64,000 nt of DNA from Meridianimarinicoccus roseus (GCF_003172915.1 NZ_QGKU01000004.1:40843-104842), one strand, 5' to 3'. Positions 27,034 to 36,623 are shown, numbered from the stretch's first letter. Notes: generated from the letters alone by a model not told the origin. Made by a program: numbers and translations.

Positions 27034-27363
27034 TCAATGGGCGTGCCCCAGCCGGGACAACTCTGCGCGCAGGGCTTCACTGTCGTGGCGCGCCTCGCGG
27101 AGCCCTTCCATCGCGGCGCGCAACTCCGCCTCGGTCTGGCTGAGTTGGGCCTGAAGGCGGGTTTCAACCGATACCCGCTCGGTCAGCGCGGCATCGCGGG
27201 TTTCCTCGGCCGCGTGCAGCGCTTCGGCCATTGCCTCCAGCTCGCCCAGTTCCGACGAAGACACATGCGACAGGCGGCTGACGAGCCAGTGGGTCAGAAA
27301 GCCCAGCAGGAACGCGCCGAACAGCAGGATGCCGGTGGCGATGATCAGTTCAGTCCTGTCCAT
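27034..27363 (-). CDS. small membrane-anchored coiled-coil protein
   Basis: A 109-aa protein with one N-terminal transmembrane helix (ELIIATGILLFGAFLLGFL) followed by a long charged helix with heptad-like Leu/Ala spacing (SSELGELEAMAEALHAAEET to the end), so probably a cytoplasmic coiled coil. The ATG lies within the last codons of the OmpA-family gene (14-bp overlap), implying co-translation. I do not recognise a named family. It may act with the OmpA-like protein at the inner membrane or septum, but that rests on position only. Confidence 0.7.
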   Translation of the reverse strand: MDRTELIIATGILLFGAFLLGFLTHWLVSRLSHVSSSELGELEAMAEALHAAEETRDAALTERVSVETRLQAQLSQTEAELRAAMEGLREARHDSEALRAELSRLGHAH

Positions 27364-29269
27364 TGCGGGGTGTCTCCTCCTCGGGGTTCGTTGTCGCGTC
27401 CTCCGGCGGGGTGCCGTCGGCCTTTGGCGGGGCGGGCGGCCCCTGCAGCGGGAAGCGCAACTCGAAATCGATTCGCCTGTTCGCCTCGCGGCCGTCTTCG
27501 GTCTCGTTGTCCGCGACCGGCATGTCTTCGCCATAACCGATCGCGCTGAGCGAGCCGACAAGCACGCGTTCGCCGATCAGCGCGTTCAGCACGGCATCGG
27601 CGCGCGCCTGGCTCAGACTCTCGTTCATCTCGGCGCGGCCCTGGCTGTCGGTATGCCCGCCGATGACCATTGCCACGCCGTCGCACTCGCGCAGCACCTC
27701 GGCGATGCGCCGCACAATCGAAAGCGCCGTGCTGTCCAGTTCGACGGAGCCGGGCGCGAAGGTGATCTTGTTGCGGTCCTGGATCGCGCGGATGCGGGCG
27801 AGGCATTCTTCGGGCGTCGGCAGCGCGGCGACCGGATCCAGCGCCTCGCGATAAGTTATGTCCAGCTTGATCGCTGCCGACGGTCCCAGCGCCGAAGTCA
27901 GCCGCGCGGCCAGCTCCGACGAAAGGCCGGGCGTGCCGGTCACGCCGGACAGCAGGATCATCGCGGGCGTCACGTTCAGCCGCCCGGCATCGAGCGCGCT
28001 GAATGCGTCGAGCCCGGCAAGTACCCGCAGGCTCCAGCCGTCGGGCAGGTCGCTGCGGCGGCGCAGGGCGGTCGTCAGCCTGCTCTCGTCGAACCGCGCG
28101 CTCGCGAAGCTGCCGACCATGGTCTCGGCCTGTGCGTGTGGCAGCGGCCCGCGCAGCTGCACCAGCCCTTCGGGACTGCGTGTGGCGGAAAAGACGGGCG
28201 CGGTGGCTTGCGTGTTGCTCGCGTCGCCCTCTGGCGCGGCGGGCAGGACCAGCCGATAGCCGTCGGGCAGGGTAGTTTCCAGCCGATCGCGCGCGGCCTC
28301 GATCGCGGCGGCGCGAACGCCCGCGCCAGGGCTTAGCGTGACAGTCAGGTCAGACAGCGTCACCGTGCCGTTGCCCATGCCGTGCAGGGCCGTGATCGCT
28401 TCTGCGGCGACCCGGTCCCACGACGTGTCCGGCGCGCCGTGGGCCAGCACGCAGGCCGGCGCATCGGGATCGAGTCCTGCGGCCACGGCGGCGGACCGGA
28501 TCAGCGCGGCCCCCTCCGGCCCGGACGCAGCGCAGGCGTCGAAACCGGCCACTCCGTCGGCCAGCCGGAAGCGGGTCACGAAGGGCGACAGCACCGGCAG
28601 CGGCACCGACAGATCGAGTGTCAGCGCCATCCCGGGGGGAAGCCCCTCTCGCAGCGCCATCTCCAGGTCTGTGGCGGCGGCCTGATCGGGGGCGAGCCCG
28701 GTCACCGACAGGGCGTCCGGGGTCAGCACGACCCGCGCGTCGCGCAGCGCATCCGCGGCGACGATGGCCTTGTCGAGACCCGCGCTCCAGCCGTCCGGCG
28801 CCGAATCCGCGCTGGCCGTCACCAGCGAGGACAGATCCAGCCCCCCGGCCTGCGCGGCCACGCGGGCCTGCAACGCGTCCTCGGCGTCCAGCCCGCCCGG
28901 CAGAAGCCCCAGCACCGTCAGCCGGTCGCCGGTGCGCAGCAGTTCCATGCGGAATTCCGGGGCGGGCACGTCGGCGGGCAAAGCCACGGTCATCGCGTCG
29001 CGCAAGTTGACCGGGTTGATCCGGTCGCTGGCCGCGCGCAGCGCGCGGAACCGGGCGGCTTCGTCCGGGGCGGTTCCGCTCAGCGTCGCGGTCAGCCCGT
29101 CGGTCTGTACCACAGCCCAGTCATACCCCTGTTCCAGCAGCGCCTGGGCGATGGAATCGCGGTTGCGCGCCTCGATCAGGTCCGCCGCGGTCATGGCCAC
29201 CCACACGCTCGCTCCGGCCCCGGCGCAAAGGGCTAGCAGCCGAAGCACGGGTTTCAGGGTGGATCGCAT
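27350..29269 (-). CDS. OmpA-family protein with BON-like repeats
   Basis: A 639-aa envelope protein. An N-terminal hydrophobic segment (about 8–28) works as signal or anchor. It is followed by several BON-like periplasmic units of about 70–100 residues (for example VQTDGLTATLSGTAPDEAAR, LSDLTVTLSPGAGVRAAA). A C-terminal OmpA domain (about 490–610) has the peptidoglycan-binding segment GGHTDSQGRAEMNESLSQAR. The tail is Pro/Glu/Thr-rich. The architecture suggests a cell-wall-tethered scaffold, perhaps at division or stress sites. It overlaps the 109-aa coiled-coil gene downstream. Confidence 0.87.
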   Translation of the reverse strand: MRSTLKPVLRLLALCAGAGASVWVAMTAADLIEARNRDSIAQALLEQGYDWAVVQTDGLTATLSGTAPDEAARFRALRAASDRINPVNLRDAMTVALPADVPAPEFRMELLRTGDRLTVLGLLPGGLDAEDALQARVAAQAGGLDLSSLVTASADSAPDGWSAGLDKAIVAADALRDARVVLTPDALSVTGLAPDQAAATDLEMALREGLPPGMALTLDLSVPLPVLSPFVTRFRLADGVAGFDACAASGPEGAALIRSAAVAAGLDPDAPACVLAHGAPDTSWDRVAAEAITALHGMGNGTVTLSDLTVTLSPGAGVRAAAIEAARDRLETTLPDGYRLVLPAAPEGDASNTQATAPVFSATRSPEGLVQLRGPLPHAQAETMVGSFASARFDESRLTTALRRRSDLPDGWSLRVLAGLDAFSALDAGRLNVTPAMILLSGVTGTPGLSSELAARLTSALGPSAAIKLDITYREALDPVAALPTPEECLARIRAIQDRNKITFAPGSVELDSTALSIVRRIAEVLRECDGVAMVIGGHTDSQGRAEMNESLSQARADAVLNALIGERVLVGSLSAIGYGEDMPVADNETEDGREANRRIDFELRFPLQGPPAPPKADGTPPEDATTNPEEETPRNGQD

Positions 29270-29363
29270 GACGGGGCCTCAAGACTTGCGGATCGTGTCT
29301 GCATTAGGTGTTTCACCGGGGCTTGGCAATCTGCGGGGCGCGTCCGGGTGCGCTGACCGAGGG

Positions 29364-30320
29364 TCAGACCAGCAGCGCCAGAACGAAACCGGCAACCGCG
29401 ATCAGCCCCGCATCGCGGTTCGACCGGAAGAGTCGCAGACAGACCGCGCCATCATCGATATCGAGCCGGTGCAATTGCCAAGCCATGTGCAGGCCCATGC
29501 CGCCCACGCCCGTCAGCGCAACGGCCATGCCCGCGCCGGGCGCACCGAAAGCGAGCATCACGGCTAGCGCCATAAGGGCCACCGTCGCGGCCAGGAAGCC
29601 ACGCAGCCAGGCTGGGGAGTTGTTGCCGAACAGCCGCGCGGTAGACTTCACGCCGATCAGCGCGTCGTCCTCGCGATCTTGGTGGGCATAGATCGTGTCA
29701 TAGAACAGCGTCCAGCAGATCCCTGCCAGATAGAGCGCCAGCGCGGGTGCGCCAAGCGCGCCGTCATGCGCCGCCCAAGCCAGCAGCGCACCCCAATTGA
29801 ACGCAAGCCCCAGAAAGATTTGCGGCCACCAGGTGAAGCGCTTGGCGAAGGGGTAGATGCACACCAGCACAAGCGAGCCGATGCCAAGCGCGATGGCAGT
29901 CAGGTTGAAACTCAGCAGGATGCCGAAGGCCAGCAGCGACTGCACGCAGACCCAGACGAAGGCGCCGCGGGCGGTGACCTGCCCCGACGGGATCGGGCGG
30001 GACGCGGTGCGCGCGACACTGCCGTCGATATGCCGGTCGGTGATGTCGTTCCACGTGCAGCCCGCCCCGCGCATCAGCCATGCCCCGATGGCGCAGCCGA
30101 GGGCGACCCAGGCACCGTGCCAGCCCAGCCCTTCGCCGGATGCCGCCGACAAGCCCACCGCCCACCAGCAAGGCAGCAGCAGAAGCCAGGTGCCCACCGG
30201 GCGGTCGGCCCGGCTCAGTCGCAGCCAGGGCCGCGTGCGCGGGGGGGCGAGGCGATCCACCCAGTTGCCGCGCACCGCATCGGCGACGACACCCTCTGGC
30301 GCTTGGCGCGTGTCGGTCAT
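29364..30320 (-). CDS. ubiA: 4-hydroxybenzoate polyprenyltransferase
   Basis: A 318-aa integral-membrane prenyltransferase of ubiquinone biosynthesis, joining the polyprenyl tail to 4-hydroxybenzoate. Both Asp-rich prenyl-diphosphate motifs are present: NDITDRHIDGSVART (the NDxxDxxxD motif) and YAHQDREDDALIGVKST. About eight hydrophobic helices are visible. Its ATG lies 12 bp from the divergent rsmE start, so the promoters of both genes must overlap each other or lie inside the opposite coding sequence. Confidence 0.95.
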   Translation of the reverse strand: MTDTRQAPEGVVADAVRGNWVDRLAPPRTRPWLRLSRADRPVGTWLLLLPCWWAVGLSAASGEGLGWHGAWVALGCAIGAWLMRGAGCTWNDITDRHIDGSVARTASRPIPSGQVTARGAFVWVCVQSLLAFGILLSFNLTAIALGIGSLVLVCIYPFAKRFTWWPQIFLGLAFNWGALLAWAAHDGALGAPALALYLAGICWTLFYDTIYAHQDREDDALIGVKSTARLFGNNSPAWLRGFLAATVALMALAVMLAFGAPGAGMAVALTGVGGMGLHMAWQLHRLDIDDGAVCLRLFRSNRDAGLIAVAGFVLALLV

Positions 30321-30332
30321 ATCAAGTGTCCC

Positions 30333-31058
30333 ATGTCTTCCGTTGCCAAGATCCGGCTCTTTCTAGACCATCCGCTTGCAGAAGGTCAGACCGTCCCGCT
30401 GGGGCGCGACCAGGCGCACTACCTGACCGGCGTGATGCGGCTGGGGCCCGGTGCGCCCGTTGCGGTGTTCGACGGCCGGTCGGGGGAATACCTCGCCCAT
30501 CTGGACGAGGCTGGCAAGCGCAGCGCGACACTCGTGATCGGACGTAAAAGCGCACCGCTGCGTCCGCCACCGGACCTGTGGCTCCTGTTTGCGCCGATCA
30601 AGAAGGCGCGCACCGATTTCATCGTCGAAAAGGCAGCCGAAATGGGCGCGGCCCGGATCTGCCCGGTGCAGACCGACTTCACCAATTCCGAACGGGTGCG
30701 CCGCGACCGACTGCAGGCCCACGCCGTGGAGGCGGCCGAACAATGCGGCGGCACCTTCGTGCCGGGTGTGGATGACTTGCGTCCTCTGGCGCGCGTGCTG
30801 GACGACTGGCCCGAAGAGCGGCGGCTGATGTTCTGCGACGAGGCGCTGGCCGGGCCGGTGTCCGCGCTGCCCGCCAAACCTAGCCCTTGGGCGATCCTTA
30901 TCGGTCCCGAGGGCGGCTTCAGCCCGGCGGAACGGGCGCGGTTGCACGCCCATTCCGCGGCCCATGCTGTCAGCCTCGGGCCGCGTATCCTGCGCGCGGA
31001 CACTGCAGCGGTCGCGGCGTTGGCGCTGTGGCAGGCGGCGCTCGGGGACTGGCGATGA
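30333..31058 (+). CDS. rsmE: 16S rRNA m3U1498 methyltransferase
   Basis: A 241-aa SPOUT-class methyltransferase that modifies U1498 of 16S rRNA using S-adenosylmethionine. Family marks are the N-terminal PUA-like part (HYLTGVMRLGPG), the DLWLLFAPIKKARTDFIVEK block and the SAM-knot motif LIGPEGGFSPAE, with SLGPRILRADTA near the end. Upstream in-frame sequence is the antisense of ubiA, so I start at ATG 30333. It overlaps the next gene by 4 bp. Confidence 0.95.
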   Translation: MSSVAKIRLFLDHPLAEGQTVPLGRDQAHYLTGVMRLGPGAPVAVFDGRSGEYLAHLDEAGKRSATLVIGRKSAPLRPPPDLWLLFAPIKKARTDFIVEKAAEMGAARICPVQTDFTNSERVRRDRLQAHAVEAAEQCGGTFVPGVDDLRPLARVLDDWPEERRLMFCDEALAGPVSALPAKPSPWAILIGPEGGFSPAERARLHAHSAAHAVSLGPRILRADTAAVAALALWQAALGDWR

Positions 31059-31606
31059 GCTTTGTGCGTCCCGAGGTGATCGCCGCCGCGCGGCGCTGGC
31101 GCGAAGCGCTGGCCGGGGCAGCGGTGATGGCGGCCGCGCTCTGGTTGTGGCGCGAAGGGCTTGGCGTCGTGCACTGGCTGGCGCTGCCGGTGGCGGGCTG
31201 CGGGCTGGCGCTGCTGGTGGTGGGCGTGCAGCGCGGTCGGTTTCGCGGGGCTGGTGACGGGCCGGGTGTGGTGCAGGTGACCGAGGCGCAGATCGGCTAT
31301 TTCGGCCCGCTGGTCGGCGGTGTCGTCGCAATCGATGCGGTGCAGGCGATCACGCTCGATCCGACAGGGCGGCCGACGCACTGGGTTCTTGACAGTCCCG
31401 ATGCGCCCCCGCTGCACATTCCCGTGACGGCCAAGGGCGCTGACGCGCTGCTGGATGCCTTCACCCAGCTGCCGGGTTTCCGGCTGGAACCGGTCCTGCG
31501 CCTGCTGGGGCGGCCCGGTGTGCGGCCCAGCCGGGTGTGGGCGCGGCCGGGCAGCATGGCAGGGGCGGCGGTCTTGCGCGGGCCTGGCGCGCCCGCCCGG
31601 CATTGA
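31055..31606 (+). CDS. uncharacterised two-helix membrane protein
   Basis: A 183-aa protein beginning inside the rsmE stop (ATGA). Two adjacent hydrophobic helices (about 22–35 and 39–56) follow a basic N-terminus. The remainder is a soluble cytoplasmic-looking domain (PGVVQVTEAQIGYFGPLVGG, then TLDPTGRPTHWVL) that resembles a PH-like beta fold. The C-terminus is Arg/Pro/Gly-rich. I do not recognise a named family. It is co-transcribed with rsmE, and gshA follows after 61 bp. Confidence 0.75.
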   Translation: MSFVRPEVIAAARRWREALAGAAVMAAALWLWREGLGVVHWLALPVAGCGLALLVVGVQRGRFRGAGDGPGVVQVTEAQIGYFGPLVGGVVAIDAVQAITLDPTGRPTHWVLDSPDAPPLHIPVTAKGADALLDAFTQLPGFRLEPVLRLLGRPGVRPSRVWARPGSMAGAAVLRGPGAPARH

Positions 31607-31667
31607 CACCTGCGGCAAACCGCGCCACCTGTGCCAGCCAGAACAGGCGAGGAACGGAGCGACAGTC

Positions 31668-33038
31668 ATGTCCATTCCACAGACGGGCGGCGGTCCGATC
31701 GAACACCGGGACCAGTTGGCCGAATACCTCGCCGCCGGGTGCAAGCCCAAGGCGGACTGGCGCATCGGCACCGAGCACGAAAAGTTCGGCTATTGCCGGG
31801 ACACGCTGAAACCGCTGCCCTATGACGGGCCGCGCTCGATCCGCGCCATGCTGGAAGGGCTGCGCGACCGGTTCGGCTGGGCCGAGATCCGCGAGGCGGG
31901 CAAGCTGATCGGCCTTGAGAAGGACGGCGCGAATGTCAGCCTCGAACCGGGCGGCCAGCTGGAGCTGTCGGGCGCGCCGCTGGTGTCGATTCACGAAACC
32001 TGCGACGAGGTGAACACCCATCTGCGCGAAGTGCGCGAGGTCGCCGACGCGATCGGCGTGGGATTCATAGGGCTCGGCGCGGCCCCGGTCTGGACCCATG
32101 ATCAGATGCCGGTGATGCCGAAAGGCCGCTACAAGCTGATGACCGACTACATGGGCCGCGTCGGCACCCACGGGACGCAGATGATGTACCGGACCTGCAC
32201 GGTACAGGTGAACCTCGATTTCGGGTCCGAGGCCGACATGGTCCGCAAGCTGCGCGTGGCGCTGGCGCTGCAGCCGGTCGCCACCGCGCTTTTCGCCAAT
32301 TCGCCCTTCTTCGAAGGCAAGCCGAACGGGCACAAGTCGTGGCGCAGCCGGATCTGGCGCGACCTCGACGCGGACAGGACCGGGATGCTGCCCTTCGTCT
32401 TCGAGGACGGCATGGGGTTCGAGGCTTGGGTGGACTACGCCCTCGATGTGCCGATGTATTTCGTCTACCGCGATGGCGCCTATATCGACGCGCTTGGCCA
32501 GTCGTTCCGCGATTTCCTGAAGGGGGAGTTGCCCGCGTTGCCCGGCGAGATGCCGACCCTGTCGGATTGGGCCGATCACCTGACCACGATCTTCCCCGAG
32601 GCTCGGATCAAGAAATTCATCGAGATGCGCGGCGCGGATGGCGGGCCGTGGCGGCGGCTTTGCGCTTTGCCGGCGCTTTGGGTCGGGCTGATGTATGATG
32701 ACTCGGCTTTGGACGCGGCATGGGACGTGGCCAAGAGCTGGGATGCCGACACCCGTGAGGCGTGGCGCGTGGCCGCCTCGGTCGATGGCCTCCAGGCGCG
32801 CGTCGGCGGCACGGCCATGCTGGATCTGGCCCGCGAGGTTGTGGCGATCGCACATGGCGGGCTGAAGGCGCGGGCCATCGCCGGCGCGGGCGGAATGATC
32901 TTGGACGAGACGCATTTCCTCAATGCGCTACAGGAAAGCGTGGAGTCCGCCCGCACGCCCGCCGACGAATTGCTGGACCGCTACAACGGCGACTGGGCCG
33001 GTGACCTGAGCCGGATATACGCCGACTACAGCTACTGA
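31668..33038 (+). CDS. gshA: glutamate--cysteine ligase (plant/alphaproteobacterial type)
   Basis: A 456-aa cytoplasmic ligase catalysing the first step of glutathione synthesis. The GCS2/plant-type signature is seen: RIGTEHEKFGY near residue 32, EPGGQLELSGAPL at about 97–109, the substrate region MYRTCTVQVNLDFGSEADM and MRGADGGPWRRLCALPALWV. This type is the usual one in Rhodobacterales and differs from E. coli GshA. The ATG at 31668 is preceded by GGAACGGAG. The length is full. Confidence 0.95.
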   Translation: MSIPQTGGGPIEHRDQLAEYLAAGCKPKADWRIGTEHEKFGYCRDTLKPLPYDGPRSIRAMLEGLRDRFGWAEIREAGKLIGLEKDGANVSLEPGGQLELSGAPLVSIHETCDEVNTHLREVREVADAIGVGFIGLGAAPVWTHDQMPVMPKGRYKLMTDYMGRVGTHGTQMMYRTCTVQVNLDFGSEADMVRKLRVALALQPVATALFANSPFFEGKPNGHKSWRSRIWRDLDADRTGMLPFVFEDGMGFEAWVDYALDVPMYFVYRDGAYIDALGQSFRDFLKGELPALPGEMPTLSDWADHLTTIFPEARIKKFIEMRGADGGPWRRLCALPALWVGLMYDDSALDAAWDVAKSWDADTREAWRVAASVDGLQARVGGTAMLDLAREVVAIAHGGLKARAIAGAGGMILDETHFLNALQESVESARTPADELLDRYNGDWAGDLSRIYADYSY

Positions 33039-33070
33039 TCCGCCCCCTCGCGGTCGCTGATTGCGCGCGC

Positions 33071-34078
33071 TCAGGCGCGCGGCGCGCTGGGGATGATGTC
33101 GCGTTCCAGCAGTGCCTGAAGATCGCCGAAGTACCCTTCGGACCGCGCCGGGCGGGTCGGGTCCGAAGTGATGACCACGGTAAGCGCCCGGTCGGGCACC
33201 ACGGCGACGACTTGTCCGCCATAGCCGCGCGCCAGCGCGTAGGCCGTCCCGTCCGCTTCGCCAAGGAACCAGCCCAGACCATAGCCCAAGCCGGACCAAC
33301 GCGACCGCGTGCGCGCGGTGAAGCTGTCGCGCACCCACGCGGCGGGGAGCACCTGCCGCCCCTGCCAGCGCCCGCCGAGGCGGTACATCTCGCCGAAGCG
33401 AGCCAGCGCACGGGGCGACAGCGCCATCTCGTTTCCGCCAAGGTAGTAGCCCTGCGGATCGCGTGCCCAGGACGGCACATCGATATCCAGCGGGTCGCCC
33501 AGCCAGTCACGCGCCAGCGACAGCAGGCTGCGCCCCGTTACCTCGGTCAGCACCGCGCCCATGACATGCGTCGTGCCGGTGGAGTACAGCATCACGGCGC
33601 CGGGTTCGGCGACCATCTCTCGGCTCAGCGCATAGGCGACCCAGTTTCCGCTGTTGACCCAGGCCCCGTAGTTGCGGCCCGACGTGCGCTCCAGCCCGGC
33701 CTGAAGCGTCAGGAGGTTCTCGACCGTGATCGCGGTGACGCGCGGGTCGGCGCCGGGCGGGATCAGCCCGGGGGCGAGATCGCCCAGCGTCGCACCGAGG
33801 CCGGGCAGGTGGCCCCGGTCGATGGCGGCCCCGGTCAGCGCCGAGACGACCGACTTGGACACCGACTTCACGTTCACCGGTGTGGCGGCCGACGGGCCGC
33901 GGCGGACATCCTCGATCACGGTGCGCCCATCCTGTACGATCGTCAGGCTGTGCAGCTGGTCCATCTGGCGCGCCCGCGCGGCGGCGGCGGCGAAGGCGCT
34001 CGACTGGCCAAGCGCGGCGGGAGCGGCAAAGCCGCAGGCGGCAGAGCAGATCATCGCGCGGCGGGTCAGCGTGGGCAT
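33071..34078 (-). CDS. serine hydrolase, beta-lactamase class C/penicillin-binding fold
   Basis: A 335-aa exported hydrolase of the beta-lactamase-related (DUF-type class C/EstB) superfamily. The N-terminus MPTLTRRAMICSAACGFAAP looks like a twin-arginine signal. The SxxK nucleophile motif is SVSK in VKSVSKSVVSAL, and a Tyr-containing second motif (MLYSTGTTHVMG) follows. The natural substrate is unknown; esterase, D-amino-acid peptidase or amidase are all possible. I use ATG 34078 because GGAG precedes it at the correct spacing; in-frame upstream starts at 34123 and 34153 lack this. Confidence 0.85.
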   Translation of the reverse strand: MPTLTRRAMICSAACGFAAPAALGQSSAFAAAAARARQMDQLHSLTIVQDGRTVIEDVRRGPSAATPVNVKSVSKSVVSALTGAAIDRGHLPGLGATLGDLAPGLIPPGADPRVTAITVENLLTLQAGLERTSGRNYGAWVNSGNWVAYALSREMVAEPGAVMLYSTGTTHVMGAVLTEVTGRSLLSLARDWLGDPLDIDVPSWARDPQGYYLGGNEMALSPRALARFGEMYRLGGRWQGRQVLPAAWVRDSFTARTRSRWSGLGYGLGWFLGEADGTAYALARGYGGQVVAVVPDRALTVVITSDPTRPARSEGYFGDLQALLERDIIPSAPRA

Positions 34079-34159
34079 GGGCGCTCCGGGGGCGGAGTCT
34101 GGCATGGAGTCAGGAAAAGTCATGCCTTGCAACATCGCGCGCCCGTGCCGCATGGCAAG

Positions 34160-34933
34160 TCACGAGCGCGCGAACGGGTCTTCCGGATAGCCCACATCGG
34201 CGAGATATAGCCCCTGCGGCGGGCAGACCGGGCCGCAAGCTGCGCGGTCGCGCGCCTGCAGTGCGGCTGTCACGTCATCCGGGCTCCAGGCGCCGGCGCC
34301 GACCCGTTCCAACGTGCCCACGAAGCTGCGGACCTGGTTGTGCAGGAAGCTGCGGGCGCGCACGTCGAAGCGGTATTCGGTGCCGACCGCGTGCGGAACA
34401 GTGGTCACGGTCAGCCGGTCCAGCGTCTTCACCGGGCTGCCTGCCTGACACATGGTCGAGCGGAAGGTTGTGAAGTCGTGGCGCCCGATCAGGCGGTCTG
34501 CCCCTGCCTGCATGGCGTCCGGATCCAGCGGGTGGCGCACCTGCCAGACCAGCCCCGCGTCATGCGTGGCCGGCGCGCGGCGCGAGAGCAGCCGGAACAC
34601 GTAGCGCCGCTCGAGCGCGCTGAACCTCGCGTGCCAGTTGCCATCGACGGCGGCGGCGCCAAGGATCGCGACGGGGGCGGGTTTCAGGTGATGGTTCAGT
34701 GCAGCGGACAGGCGGAACGGGTCCCAGTCGCGGGAAAGGTCGGCATGGGCGACCTGCCCGGTGGCGTGCACACCCGCGTCGGTGCGCCCCGCCGCGGCGA
34801 TGCTGCCGACAGCGGGATCCAGGCGGCGCAGGGCCTCTTCGACGGCCTGTTGGACCGACGGCTGCTCGCGCTGGCGTTGCCAGCCCGCGAAAGGGCCGCC
34901 GTGATATTCGATTTTCAGTGCATAGCGGGGCAT
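34160..34933 (-). CDS. truA: tRNA pseudouridine(38-40) synthase
   Basis: A 257-aa TruA that isomerises uridines 38–40 in the tRNA anticodon stem. The catalytic Asp52 lies in [12 protein letters not shown]. The opening [19 protein letters not shown] and the later [20 protein letters not shown] and [15 protein letters not shown] segments are diagnostic. The length is normal. The gap to the serine hydrolase downstream is 81 bp from that gene's chosen start. Confidence 0.96.
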   Translation of the reverse strand: MPRYALKIEYHGGPFAGWQRQREQPSVQQAVEEALRRLDPAVGSIAAAGRTDAGVHATGQVAHADLSRDWDPFRLSAALNHHLKPAPVAILGAAAVDGNWHARFSALERRYVFRLLSRRAPATHDAGLVWQVRHPLDPDAMQAGADRLIGRHDFTTFRSTMCQAGSPVKTLDRLTVTTVPHAVGTEYRFDVRARSFLHNQVRSFVGTLERVGAGAWSPDDVTAALQARDRAACGPVCPPQGLYLADVGYPEDPFARS

Positions 34934-35038
34934 TCGGTCCGCTTACCGGGCTGCGCGACTGCGGGCAAGCGGGGCGCAAACAGGTCTTGAGGGGCCGGGC
35001 CGCGCTGCGAGCAATGCCGGTTCGCAGCGGCAAGGGGA

Positions 35039-35117
35039 CGCTCCCGCCCGTCTTCGACACCTGCAGGTGTCTCATCCCGTTGGGCCCAGCAGGCTTCGCC
35101 TGAGCGCACGGGCTGGC
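35039..35117. repeat. two-hairpin intergenic repeat, copy A
   Basis: About 80 bp in the truA/ycjX intergenic region that recurs at 53213. The first part (24 bp ending GTCTTCGACACCT) and a central 21 bp (GGTGTCTCATCCCGTTGGGCC) are identical in both copies. It holds a perfect 16-bp palindrome GACACCTGCAGGTGTC and a second hairpin CAGGC-TTC-GCCTG. Confidence 0.85.
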
Positions 35118-35167
35118 AATGGCCCTCGCAAGCCCATAGTTAGGGGTAAACACTGCGGCCAAACAAC

Positions 35168-36610
35168 ATGGCCAAGCAAGACGACGAGGGCATCAGCGTG
35201 GTTCTGGGACGATTGGCGGACGGCGTAACGCGCGGCATCGAGGGCGTGGGTCAGTCGGTGAGCGCACAGTTCTTCGACCCGACGCTGCGGCTGGGTGTGA
35301 CCGGCCTGAGCCGGGCGGGCAAGACCGTCTTCATCACTTCGCTGATCGCCAACCTGATCGACAGGGGGCGCATGCCGCAACTGGTCGCCGCCGCCGAGGG
35401 CCGCATCCTGACCGCCTTCCTGCAGCCCCAGCCGGACGACACCGTGCCACGCTTCGACTACGAGGCACACCACGCCGCGCTGACCGCGCCCGACCCGCAC
35501 TGGCCCGACAGCACGCGTGCGGTTTCGCAATTGCGCCTGTCGCTGCGCTTGCGCGGCAGCGGCCTGCTGGGCGGCATGGCCGGGCCGCGCACCCTGCATC
35601 TCGATATCGTGGACTACCCGGGCGAGTGGCTTCTGGACCTCGGGCTGATGGGCAAGAGCTATGACGACTGGGCGCAGGCGGCTCTGGCGCGGATGGACGG
35701 GCGCCCCGGCGGCGAGGCGGCCCGCGCGGCGCTGGCCGCAGCCGACGGGCGCGCCCAACTGGACGAGGGCACGGCACAGGCGCTGGCGCAGGGCTTCACC
35801 AGCCATCTTGTCGCGTCGCGCGAAGCGGGGTTTTCCGACTGCACGCCCGGCCGCTTCCTGCTGCCCGGCGAGATGGCAGGATCGCCGGTGCTGACCTTTG
35901 CGCCGCTGCCGCCCGGCCCGGCGCCGCGCGGGTCGCTGCGGGCGGAGTTCACGCGCCGGTACGACGCCTACAAGGCCAAGATCGTGCAGCCGTTCTTTCG
36001 GGACCATTTCGCCCGGCTCGATCGCCAGATCGTGCTTGTGGACGTGCTGGGCGCGATCCATGACGGGCCGCGCGCGGTGGAGGACCTGCGCCGCACCCTC
36101 GCCGAGACGCTGTCCGCCTTCCGGCCGGGCACCAACAGCTGGTTGGGGCGGCTTCTGGGGGCGCGGCGGGTGGATCGCATCCTGTTCGCCGCTACCAAGG
36201 CGGACCACCTCCACCACAGCCAGCATGCAAAACTGACCGGAATCATGGACGCGCTGGTCCGGGACGCGCGCAGCCGGGCCGATTTCGCAGGCGCGCGCAC
36301 GGATGCCATTTCGATCGCCGCCTTGCGCGCCACGGTCGAGGAAACGCGCGCGCATGACGGCCGCAACCTCGACGTGGTGCGTGGGCGGTTGCTGGACGGC
36401 GGGCGGCAGGCCGCGTTCTACCCCGGCGCGCTGCCCCAGGACGCCTCCGCGCTGCTCGCGCCCGCTCGGGAGGGGGCCGAGGCGTGGCTGGACGAGGATT
36501 ACGCGATCATGCGCTTCGCACCCGCGCGGCTGTCCCTGCGCCCGGGCGAGGGGCCGCCGCATATCCGGTTGGATCGCGCGGCGCAGTTCCTGATCGGCGA
36601 CCGGTTGTAA
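35168..36610 (+). CDS. ycjX: YcjX family GTPase-like protein (DUF463)
   Basis: A 480-aa P-loop protein. Walker A is GLSRAGKT (46–53), and DIVDYPGEWLLDL provides the second nucleotide-binding motif. The family is a stress-linked GTPase-like ATP/GTP-binding protein of unknown exact role, nearly always followed by YcjF. The ATG at 35168 is preceded by a weak site. It ends 13 bp before ycjF. Confidence 0.92.
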   Translation: MAKQDDEGISVVLGRLADGVTRGIEGVGQSVSAQFFDPTLRLGVTGLSRAGKTVFITSLIANLIDRGRMPQLVAAAEGRILTAFLQPQPDDTVPRFDYEAHHAALTAPDPHWPDSTRAVSQLRLSLRLRGSGLLGGMAGPRTLHLDIVDYPGEWLLDLGLMGKSYDDWAQAALARMDGRPGGEAARAALAAADGRAQLDEGTAQALAQGFTSHLVASREAGFSDCTPGRFLLPGEMAGSPVLTFAPLPPGPAPRGSLRAEFTRRYDAYKAKIVQPFFRDHFARLDRQIVLVDVLGAIHDGPRAVEDLRRTLAETLSAFRPGTNSWLGRLLGARRVDRILFAATKADHLHHSQHAKLTGIMDALVRDARSRADFAGARTDAISIAALRATVEETRAHDGRNLDVVRGRLLDGGRQAAFYPGALPQDASALLAPAREGAEAWLDEDYAIMRFAPARLSLRPGEGPPHIRLDRAAQFLIGDRL

Positions 36611-36623
36611 GAAAGGACCTGCC

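Noticed and set aside
34934..35167. Possible tRNA or small RNA in the truA/ycjX gap
   Set aside because: No cloverleaf or CCA end can be drawn; the structure there is explained by the two-hairpin repeat.
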